This document shows positions 5,592-10,867 of a stretch of 10,867 nucleotides of DNA, in pieces. Below the pieces are notes generated by a model. That model did not search any database and had not been told where the DNA came from. It worked only from the letters and a program-made list of their open reading frames with translations. The stretch's first letter is position 1; the number at the start of each line of letters is the position of its first letter. This stretch comes from Beijerinckiaceae bacterium (GTDB taxonomy: Bacteria; Pseudomonadota; Alphaproteobacteria; Rhizobiales; Beijerinckiaceae). The position numbers and the translations under genes are program-made. The stretch covers positions 1-10,867 of the forward strand of contig DAIESR010000472.1 of NCBI GenBank assembly GCA_027346205.1, in the 5' to 3' direction.

Positions 5592-6518
5592 ATGTTCCCA
5601 GTCACTCGCCGGCGTTTTTTGCAAGGTGCCGGCGCGCTTTTGGTAACGCCCTTCGGGCTCGGCTCCTATGCTTTCGCCATAGAGCCGGGCTTCCGGCTCG
5701 ACCTGACATCATATCATGTGACACCGCCGGACTGGCCGGAAGGATTGGCCATTAAGGCGGCTGTCATCGCCGATATTCATGCTTGCGAGCCTTTGATGTC
5801 GGCTGCGCGCGTGCGGCGGATCGCCGAACTCACCAATGCATTGCAGCCGGACATTATTTTCATTCTCGGCGATTTCAATGCCGGCCATAGGATGGTCAGC
5901 GCTGCGGTCTATCCGCATCAATGGGGGGAAGCCCTCTCGATCTTGCGCGCACCGCTCGGCGTCTATGCGATTCTCGGCAATCATGATTTGTGGCATGGCG
6001 CGCTGCCCGGTATGCGCAGCGACGGAGGCGAGAGCATTCGCCGAGCGCTCCATCATGCCAATATCAAATTGCTGGAAAACGAGGCTGTCCGGTTGACGAA
6101 GAACGGCGCTCCCTTTTGGGTTGCTGGCTTGGCGGATCAGATGGGAGGGCGCATCGGGCGCAATTCTTTCAAGGGCCTCGACGATCTTCCTGGAACATTA
6201 CGCCAAGTGAGCGATGATGCGCCGATTGTCTTGCTCGCGCATGAGCCCTTCATCTTCCGCCAGGTGCCGAAACGCGTTGCTCTGACGCTTTGCGGCCATA
6301 CCCATGGCGGTCAGGTCGATCTGCCCTTCATCACCACTGCCTATCTCGATAGCCGGTGGAGAACTGATTACATCTATGGTCATATTGTCGAGGATGGCCG
6401 CAATATGATCATTTCGGCGGGTCTGGGCACGTCGATTCTGCCGGTGCGCTTTCTCTGCCCGCCGGAGCTGGTGCAGGTGACGATCGGTCATCCGGGCAAG
6501 GACCAGACGATCGCCTGA
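5592..6518 (+). CDS. Tat-exported calcineurin-like metallophosphoesterase
   Basis: Predicted di-metal phosphoesterase of 308 aa from ATG 5592. The N-terminus is a Tat signal (TRRRFLQ at 5-11, hydrophobic stretch 12-29, likely cleavage after SYAFA at 29), so the folded enzyme should reach the periplasm or the membrane surface. All motifs of the fold are present: DIH (Asp61, His63), GDFNAGH (Asp94), GNHD (Asn130, His131), LAHEP (His217) and GHTHGGQ (His236, His238). The pattern is that of YkuE-like and UDP-2,3-diacylglucosamine hydrolase-like phosphoesterases; the natural substrate is not decided. An upstream in-frame start at 5526 would put 22 residues before the signal peptide, which is unlikely. 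The Shine-Dalgarno is weak. The gene ends 106 bases before the convergent L,D-transpeptidase, with a terminator between. Confidence 0.9.
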   Translation: MFPVTRRRFLQGAGALLVTPFGLGSYAFAIEPGFRLDLTSYHVTPPDWPEGLAIKAAVIADIHACEPLMSAARVRRIAELTNALQPDIIFILGDFNAGHRMVSAAVYPHQWGEALSILRAPLGVYAILGNHDLWHGALPGMRSDGGESIRRALHHANIKLLENEAVRLTKNGAPFWVAGLADQMGGRIGRNSFKGLDDLPGTLRQVSDDAPIVLLAHEPFIFRQVPKRVALTLCGHTHGGQVDLPFITTAYLDSRWRTDYIYGHIVEDGRNMIISAGLGTSILPVRFLCPPELVQVTIGHPGKDQTIA

Positions 6519-6578
6519 CGATAGGTTTTGTCCGAAGCGACACGGGCAAGCGATATTGCCGGAAAAGGCAATCAGCAT

Positions 6579-6608
6579 AAAGCGCCTGCCAAACATGGCA
6601 GGCGCTTT
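6579..6608. terminator. Bidirectional rho-independent terminator
   Basis: AAAGCGCCTGCCA (6579-6591) and TGGCAGGCGCTTT (6596-6608) form a perfect 13-bp stem with the four-base loop AACA. The stem is bordered by As on the left and Ts on the right, so it can work in both directions. It sits between the ends of the phosphoesterase (plus) and the L,D-transpeptidase (minus). Confidence 0.9.
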
Positions 6609-6623
6609 TGATCCGTCGCAGCT

Positions 6624-7268
6624 TTATTCGACGACGACGCGCGTGCCGAGCTTGACGCGATTGTAAAGGTCGATCGCATCAATATTGCGCATTCTGATGC
6701 AGCCCGAAGAAACCGCCTGACCGATCTTGTCCGGCTCATTGGTGCCGTGGATGCGGTAGAGCGTGTCCTTATTACCCTGGAAGAGATAGAGGGCGCGGGC
6801 GCCGAGCGGATTTTCCGGCCCGCCGGGCAGGCCGCCGGCGTTGGCGGTCGGTTGCAGATGCGGCCAACGCTCCACCATATCCGCCGGGGGCATCCAATGC
6901 GGCCATTCCTGCTTGCGGCCCACGCTCGCAACCCCGGTCCAGCCATAGGCCCCGGCGCCCGTGGCTATGCCGTAACGGATCGCCTTTTTCTTGGGCAGCA
7001 CGTAATAGAGCAAATGCGTCTTCGTGTTGACGACGATGGTGCCGGGCGGCTGACCGGTCGGATCGTCGACCAAGTAGCGGCCGAATTCGGGATTGATCTC
7101 TGCCTTGGGCGCAAGCGCGAGATATTCGCTGTCCCGCGCCGAAAGCGCCGGGTCCGGCGTGCTGTCATAATAGCCGCAGCCGGCCAAGCCGAGCGTTAGT
7201 AAAGGTAACGCCAATTTTAGCGAATGACGAGAGATGGCCCCTATCGTCTTGACTGCTCGCAACCGCAT
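6624..7268 (-). CDS. L,D-transpeptidase (YkuD/ErfK family) lipoprotein
   Basis: Peptidoglycan L,D-transpeptidase of 214 aa. This family makes 3-3 cross-links or attaches proteins to the wall using a catalytic cysteine. The signal peptide ends in the lipobox LAGC (28-31), so Cys31 should be lipidated and the protein membrane-anchored facing the periplasm. The YkuD domain spans about 75-214: GTIVVNTKTHLLYYVLP (76-92), then RIHGTNEP with His174, then the active-site motif SSGCIRM with Cys190. The frame is open upstream to 7493, but ATG 7268 is chosen because it begins the signal peptide directly and a G-rich stretch (7275-7279) precedes it. The upstream extension has no conserved character. It is convergent with the phosphoesterase and divergent from the deacetylase-like gene. 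Confidence 0.93.
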   Translation of the reverse strand: MRLRAVKTIGAISRHSLKLALPLLTLGLAGCGYYDSTPDPALSARDSEYLALAPKAEINPEFGRYLVDDPTGQPPGTIVVNTKTHLLYYVLPKKKAIRYGIATGAGAYGWTGVASVGRKQEWPHWMPPADMVERWPHLQPTANAGGLPGGPENPLGARALYLFQGNKDTLYRIHGTNEPDKIGQAVSSGCIRMRNIDAIDLYNRVKLGTRVVVE

Positions 7269-7717
7269 TTTCTTTGCCCCCAAGTATAATAATCCGCTTA
7301 ACTGATTGGCCGCGATCTTGCCATCTCCGCGTGAATCCCGCTGTGAGAAGCCGCACATCTGTTGCGCAAATGAAACAATTATCGATTGGGCAAATGCTGC
7401 AAGAAGACACTTGTCGCGGAAGCCGCCGACAAATTCGGGAGGCCGACAGCCATGCGAATGTCGCGGCACGGACGTCCGGCCCGATTTGCGCATGGCCTCG
7501 CCGGTGATTCGTGCAGCGCAAGCTCTTGCCGAGCAGGTTCGAGCAAGATGGTTCTGGCTCGATACAGTCCAAAATGCCGCGCATTATGGCCGGTCTCTTG
7601 TCTTAATGCTTTTCTTGCTCGCTGTGTTCCGTCCCGCTAAGAGCTAATCCAAAGCAGAAACCGGCCGTTGGCCGGCTCCTTTCCTTCCTTTCTCTTTCCG
7701 CATCCGAGTGACACCAC
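7269..7717. other. Intergenic region, no convincing gene
   Basis: This 449-base region lies between divergently transcribed genes and must carry both promoters. ORFs exist on both strands (for example 7306-7647 plus, with an internal ATG at 7492 giving 51 aa ending in a hydrophobic stretch). None has a good ribosome site or recognisable content. An AT-rich stretch with TATAATAAT (7284-7292) lies just upstream of the L,D-transpeptidase start. A GC hairpin is at 7661-7675. Confidence 0.45.
7661..7675. terminator. GC hairpin followed by pyrimidine tract, terminator-like
   Basis: CCGGCC (7661-7666) and GGCCGG (7670-7675) form a tight 6-bp stem with loop GTT, followed by the pyrimidine-rich stretch 7676-7703. 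This could end rightward transcripts from the gap, although no gene is supported just upstream. It could also act in the 5' leader of the deacetylase-like gene, 43 bases downstream. The T-run is interrupted by Cs, so activity is uncertain. Confidence 0.35.
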
Positions 7718-8656
7718 GTGCCAACCCTTGTCCTCAGTCATGCCGCGAGCCTGAACCACGATACGGGCTCGGGCCATCCCGAAAGACCCGACCGGATTCG
7801 GGCCATCGAGCAGGTGCTCAGCCATGAAAGCTTTCAGTCGCTCTACCGGCTTCAGGCGCCGGGCGGCGATCATCAAGCGATCTTGCGCGTTCATCCGCAG
7901 GAATATGTAGATGCGATCGAAAAAGCGGCGCCCGCCGAGGGCCTTATCCGTGTCGATCCGGATACGATCATGAGTCCCGGCACGATTGACGCTATCATGC
8001 ACGCCGTCGGGGGGACGGTGCTGGCCGTCAATGCTGTGATGCACGGCAATGTCGATAATGCTTTCGTCGCCATCCGGCCGCCGGGTCATCATGCCGAGCG
8101 GGCGACACCTATGGGCTTTTGCTTCTTCAACACGGCGGCGATCGCCGTCCGCCAAGCTCAAGCGGTACATAAAGCCGAGCGTGTCGCCATCATGGATTTC
8201 GACGTCCATCACGGCAATGGCACGCAGGACATCTTCTGGTCCGACCGCAATGTGCTTTATTGCTCGACGCATCAGATGCCGCTGTTTCCGGGCACCGGCG
8301 CGCGCGACGAGCGCGGCGAATTCGACAATATCGTCAATGCGCCGCTGAGTTCCGGTGCCGACGGTGCGGCTTTCCGCGAGGCGGTCGAAACGGTGATCTT
8401 GCCGCGGATCGATGCGTTCCGGCCGGATCTGATCGTTATTTCGGCCGGCTTCGATGCGCATCGCCTCGACCCGTTGGCCAATATCAATCTCGTCGAAGCG
8501 GATTTCGCCTGGATCACCGCTCGGCTGCTGGATATTGCCGACAAGCATTGCAAAGGCCGCGTCGTCTCGCTGCTCGAAGGCGGCTATGATCTCGAAGGGC
8601 TGGCCCGCTCCGTTGCTGCCCATGTGCTGACCTTGATGGGCCACATGCCACGGTAG
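7718..8656 (+). CDS. Histone deacetylase / acetylpolyamine amidohydrolase family enzyme
   Basis: Zinc-dependent deacetylase-fold amidohydrolase of 312 aa, the usual size for bacterial members. Active-site features are all visible: GSGHPERPDR near the N-terminus (17-26), RPPGHHAE with the His124/His125 charge-relay pair, MDFDVHHGNGTQ with zinc ligands Asp162 and His164, SAGFDAH with Asp246, and LEGGYDL with the catalytic Tyr290. The protein should be catalytically competent and cytoplasmic. Bacterial relatives remove acetyl groups from polyamines, acetoin-type small molecules or lysines; the substrate here is not decided. The start is GTG 7718, with MPTLVLSHAASLNHDTGSGHP being the expected beginning. 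The Shine-Dalgarno is poor. It is convergent with the RibB-type gene, with 33 bases between the stops. Confidence 0.93.
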   Translation: MPTLVLSHAASLNHDTGSGHPERPDRIRAIEQVLSHESFQSLYRLQAPGGDHQAILRVHPQEYVDAIEKAAPAEGLIRVDPDTIMSPGTIDAIMHAVGGTVLAVNAVMHGNVDNAFVAIRPPGHHAERATPMGFCFFNTAAIAVRQAQAVHKAERVAIMDFDVHHGNGTQDIFWSDRNVLYCSTHQMPLFPGTGARDERGEFDNIVNAPLSSGADGAAFREAVETVILPRIDAFRPDLIVISAGFDAHRLDPLANINLVEADFAWITARLLDIADKHCKGRVVSLLEGGYDLEGLARSVAAHVLTLMGHMPR

Positions 8657-8675
8657 TGAAGCCGTGGCAGCCAGC

Positions 8676-8711
8676 CGCCTGTGCAGCCGTCACTCCAGCG
8701 GCTCACAGGCG
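8676..8711. terminator. Hairpin between convergent genes, covering the ribB-type stop codon
   Basis: CGCCTGTG (8676-8683) pairs with CACAGGCG (8704-8711), and after a bulged C8684, AGCCG (8685-8689) pairs with CGGCT (8699-8703). The loop is 9 bases. The stem totals 13 bp and contains the stop codon of the leftward gene (8690-8692) in its loop. There is no T-run on either side, so it is a possible bidirectional terminator or 3'-end stabiliser and not a canonical one. Confidence 0.5.
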
Positions 8712-9766
8712 CTGATTTCTATGTCGAAGCCCGAGAGGCCAACATATTTGAACGGGGCCGAGGTGCGCAGGCGGATGGAGGAGATTCCGAGATCCTGCAG
8801 GATCTGCGCGCCGAGGCCGATCTCGCGCCATTCCTTGGTGCGTTGAGCTTCCGAATCAAGCTCCTCGGCACCGGCGACGGTGAGAGGGACCCCCGCCGTT
8901 CCGTCGCGCAAAAAGACGAAGACGCCGCGGCCCTCCTTCTTGAACTGCGCGAATGTCTTGCGAATCGATTCACCGCCGGCAATGACATCGGCGAGGATGT
9001 CGACGCGATGCAGCCTGGCCGGCATGTCGCGGCCATCACCGATCTCGCCTTCGACGAAAGCGAAATGCTGGACGCGGTCGAAGGGCGTGACATAGGCATA
9101 GCCGGTCAGAGGTCCGCAAAGACCTTGCACCGGGAAGACTTTCACCCGCTCGACGAGTTTTTCGCGCGATTGCCGATAGGCGATGAGATCGGCGACTGAA
9201 ATCCGCTTCAGTCCGTGTTTTTCCGCGAAAGCATCGATTTGCGGTCCCGCCATCACGCTGCCATCGTCATTTGCAAGTTCGCAAATCACGCCGACGGGCG
9301 GCAGTTTCGCCAGCCGGCAGAGATCGACAGCGGCCTCTGTATGGCCTGAGCGCATCAAAACGCCGCCGTCGCGCGCGATCAATGGAAACACATGGCCGGG
9401 GCGCACGAAGTCGCCAGCTCCGATATTGCTGTTGGCGAGCGCCCGCACCGTATTGGTGCGCTGCTCGGCGGAAATGCCGGTGGTGAGCCCATGGCGGACA
9501 TCGACCGAGACGGTGAAGGCGGTGCTGTGAGGCGCGTCATTGCTGGCGACCATCGGCTGGAGATGGAGCCTCTTGGCGTCCTCCGCCGTGATCGGCGTGC
9601 AGACGATGCCGCAGCAATTGCGGATGATGAAGGCCATCTTGTCCGGCGTGCAGAGCGACGCGGCGCAAATCAGATCGCCTTCATTCTCGCGGTCGTCGTC
9701 ATCGGTGACGATGACGATCTCGCCGCGGGCGATGGCATCGATCGCCTCCTTGACCGAATGGGGCAT
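8690..9766 (-). CDS. ribB: 3,4-dihydroxy-2-butanone-4-phosphate synthase with degenerate GTP cyclohydrolase II domain (RibBX type)
   Basis: Riboflavin enzyme of 358 aa that turns ribulose 5-phosphate into 3,4-dihydroxy-2-butanone 4-phosphate plus formate. The RibB domain (about 1-200) is complete: DDDDRENEGD (22-31), RPGHVFPL (122-129), RSGHTEAAVDL (139-149) and Glu163. Residues 205-358 have the GTP cyclohydrolase II fold (QHFAFVEG, then GLGAQILQDLGISSIRL at 317-333). However, the zinc Cys cluster is absent (residues 253-265 have no Cys), and the usual QEGRGIG stretch is replaced by RDGTAGV (287-293). GTP cyclohydrolase II activity is therefore not expected and must come from another protein. 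This arrangement is known in Proteobacteria and has been called RibBX. ATG 9766 is chosen over an upstream start at 9862 because AAGGAG lies 8 bases before it. No FMN riboswitch was recognised upstream. The gene is divergent from the phosphodiester glycosidase family gene. Confidence 0.93.
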   Translation of the reverse strand: MPHSVKEAIDAIARGEIVIVTDDDDRENEGDLICAASLCTPDKMAFIIRNCCGIVCTPITAEDAKRLHLQPMVASNDAPHSTAFTVSVDVRHGLTTGISAEQRTNTVRALANSNIGAGDFVRPGHVFPLIARDGGVLMRSGHTEAAVDLCRLAKLPPVGVICELANDDGSVMAGPQIDAFAEKHGLKRISVADLIAYRQSREKLVERVKVFPVQGLCGPLTGYAYVTPFDRVQHFAFVEGEIGDGRDMPARLHRVDILADVIAGGESIRKTFAQFKKEGRGVFVFLRDGTAGVPLTVAGAEELDSEAQRTKEWREIGLGAQILQDLGISSIRLRTSAPFKYVGLSGFDIEISACEPLE

Positions 9767-9771
9767 AACAG

Positions 9772-9781
9772 CATCTCCTTG
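9772..9781 (-). promoter_or_regulatory. Shine-Dalgarno deciding the ribB-type start
   Basis: On the minus strand AAGGAG (bases 9780-9775 of the plus strand) lies 8 bases before ATG 9766. It is the clearest ribosome site in the window. It fixes the 358-aa start against the 390-aa alternative, whose extra 32 residues have no family character. Confidence 0.8.
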
Positions 9782-9902
9782 ACTTCGCTGCCGGCGAAGA
9801 CTTTTTGTGAGAATCTTAGCGAGTCTCGTGCCTCTCATCGCATGGGGCGCACTCCGGTGCACTCCTCAGTAGATCGGCGAACCCACGGCTGCGGAAACAG
9901 CG

Positions 9903-10802
9903 ATGGATCATGCAAAATCCGAACAAACACATCTGATCAAGAGGAATCTGATCGGCGAAGCGCGGAGCGGTTCGATTGGGACCGCTGGCGCATGCCGCGC
10001 GTTGCCGCGACGGCGCGCGTTTCTTGGGCTCTTCATCCTTGTTTGCCTGTTCCTTTTCCTCGCGCCGCTCTTGGGACCGCTGCGGCAGGCGGCCCTTGCC
10101 GCGCCAGTGAACTGCCGCACAGTCACCGACGGCGACAGCCATTATGTGGTATGTGCCTTCGACATGCGCCAGAATAAGAGTTCCGCGGAAATGCGGCTCT
10201 TTCTCGCGGGCGCCGATGGCAAGCCCTATGGCGGATTTGGCGCGCTCGAGGAGGCGCTGAGGCAGCGCGGCGAAAAGCTGCTGTTCGGCATGAATGCCGG
10301 CATGTTTCAAGAAAATCTCCGTCCGGTCGGCCTTTATGTCGAGGCCCATCGGATGATGCGGCACGTCAATCAAAGAGACGGCTCCGGCAATTTCCATCTG
10401 AAGCCGAATGGGATTTTCTATTTCGGTGGCCACGCCGCTGGCGTCATGACGACCTCCGACTTTGTCAAATCTGGCCTCAAGCCCGATTACGCGACGCAAT
10501 CGGGGCCGATGCTCGTCATCAATGGAGCCATTCATCCGAAAATCCGGGCCGATGGCACGTCGAGAAAGATCCGCAATGGCGTCGGCGTCCGCGACGGCCA
10601 CAGGGTCATTTTTGCGATTTCCGAAGAGCCTGTCACTTTCTATCGCTTCGCGAGCCTGTTTCGGGATCGCCTCGACTGCCCGAATGCGCTTTATCTCGAT
10701 GGCTCGGTGTCGAGCCTTTATGCTCCAGCGCTCGGCCGAGCGGATGGCCTGCGGCCGCTTGGTCCCATCGTGGGCATCGTGGTGAAAGCATCTGGCCGCT
10801 AG
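9903..10802 (+). CDS. Phosphodiester glycosidase (NAGPA/DUF2233) family protein, membrane-anchored
   Basis: Protein of 299 aa. A basic N-terminal region is followed by one strong hydrophobic segment (about 39-58) and ALAAP (65-68), so it is either anchored by an uncleaved signal or exported. The rest matches the phosphodiester glycosidase/DUF2233 family: FGMNAGMFQ (128-136), GLYVE (143-147), KPNGIFY (167-173), TQSGPMLVINGAIHP (198-212), RNGVGVRDG (224-232) and ALYLDGSVSSLY (262-273) with its typical LDGSxS motif. Family members cleave sugar phosphodiesters in animals, while bacterial substrates are mostly unknown; a cell-surface polymer role is a guess. A weak GGAAA precedes the ATG. The N-terminus before the membrane segment is long (38 residues), so a later start is possible. 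The gene stands alone, divergent from ribB. Confidence 0.88.
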   Translation: MDHAKSEQTHLIKRNLIGEARSGSIGTAGACRALPRRRAFLGLFILVCLFLFLAPLLGPLRQAALAAPVNCRTVTDGDSHYVVCAFDMRQNKSSAEMRLFLAGADGKPYGGFGALEEALRQRGEKLLFGMNAGMFQENLRPVGLYVEAHRMMRHVNQRDGSGNFHLKPNGIFYFGGHAAGVMTTSDFVKSGLKPDYATQSGPMLVINGAIHPKIRADGTSRKIRNGVGVRDGHRVIFAISEEPVTFYRFASLFRDRLDCPNALYLDGSVSSLYAPALGRADGLRPLGPIVGIVVKASGR

Positions 10803-10820
10803 CAGCGGGGCGACCGATAG

Positions 10821-10859
10821 GCCAGGATCAAAAGGTACGCACTCTGCCTTTGATCTGGC
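10821..10859. terminator. Imperfect hairpin after the last gene, terminator-like
   Basis: The left arm 10821-10835 (GCCAGGATCAAAAGG) pairs with the right arm 10847-10859 (CCTTTGATCTGGC) over 13 bp with two single-base bulges and an 11-base loop. It begins 19 bases after the last stop codon. There is no T-run. On the minus strand the same bases are open as a short tail ending in RQIKGRVRTF at a TGA (10830-10828), so part of it may be the end of a convergent gene beyond the window. Confidence 0.4.
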
Positions 10860-10867
10860 GAGCGGTG

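Noticed and set aside
7165..7584. 139-aa minus-strand ORF upstream of and overlapping the L,D-transpeptidase gene
   Set aside because: No recognisable content or ribosome site, and it overlaps the signal peptide of a confident gene in another frame.
7637..8644. 335-aa minus-strand ORF opposite the deacetylase-like gene
   Set aside because: The plus frame has every catalytic motif of the family; the antisense frame is a His/Arg/Asp-rich shadow.
9767..9902. FMN riboswitch upstream of the ribB-type gene
   Set aside because: The leader is short and none of the conserved RFN helices or the typical GGGGTG-type segments could be found on the minus strand.
8681..10177. Plus-strand ORFs (8681-9199, 9392-10177) opposite and beyond the ribB-type gene
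   Set aside because: They are antisense to clear RibB motifs and show no domain; the second also runs across the intergenic region.
9816..10601. 261-aa minus-strand ORF opposite the phosphodiester glycosidase family gene
   Set aside because: The plus-strand product has the family motifs in order; the minus frame has none.
1..10867. CRISPR array, tRNA, rRNA, insertion sequence, integrase or toxin-antitoxin pair
   Set aside because: No regularly spaced direct repeats, cloverleaf sequences, transposase motifs or paired small genes of known type were seen.

Overview
The window reads as ordinary chromosome of a GC-rich alphaproteobacterium. The codon use, the style of the BioF, BioD and RibB-type proteins, the DUF1499 protein and the intergenic palindromes all fit Hyphomicrobiales (Rhizobiales). 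A member of Beijerinckiaceae (Beijerinckia or Methylocella type) is my best guess; this is inference, because there is no rRNA or other marker gene here. I see no phage, integrase, intact insertion sequence, tRNA, rRNA or CRISPR array.

Layout. Bases 1-326 hold no gene I can support, but they contain a near-perfect 52-bp palindrome (140-191). Next come two biotin genes on the plus strand, bioF (327-1523, GTG start) and bioD (1505-2194), overlapping by 19 bases. After a 200-base gap lies the 3' half of a CLC chloride channel/antiporter gene (about 2401-3111) whose 5' half is missing. It overlaps by 4 bases an MBL-fold hydrolase gene with a C-terminal winged helix (3108-4022). A DUF1499 membrane protein gene (4023-4796, minus) runs tail to tail with it, the stop codons directly abutting. 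Bases 4797-5591 are mostly intergenic: an AT-rich patch, a 34-codon ORF with a strong Shine-Dalgarno, a 65-aa hypothetical gene, and two more copies or relics of the palindrome family. Then come a Tat-exported metallophosphoesterase (5592-6518, plus) and a lipoprotein L,D-transpeptidase (6624-7268, minus), convergent across a perfect 13-bp terminator hairpin. A 449-base gap without a convincing gene follows. Next are a histone deacetylase/acetylpolyamine amidohydrolase family enzyme (7718-8656, plus) and a RibB protein with a degenerate GTP cyclohydrolase II domain (8690-9766, minus), again convergent across a hairpin. The last gene is a membrane-anchored phosphodiester glycosidase (DUF2233) family protein (9903-10802, plus).

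Functional themes. BioF and BioD catalyse the first and third of the four late biotin steps; bioA and bioB are not adjacent. The RibB-type protein makes the four-carbon precursor of riboflavin. Three proteins act at or outside the membrane: the phosphoesterase, the L,D-transpeptidase and the phosphodiester glycosidase family protein. These do not form one obvious pathway.

I found no convincing new multi-gene system. The points most worth a second look are the palindrome family, which creates false start codons in front of bioF; the decapitated CLC gene behind bioD; the RibB protein that has lost its GTP cyclohydrolase motifs; and the short ORF overlapping the start of the 65-aa gene.
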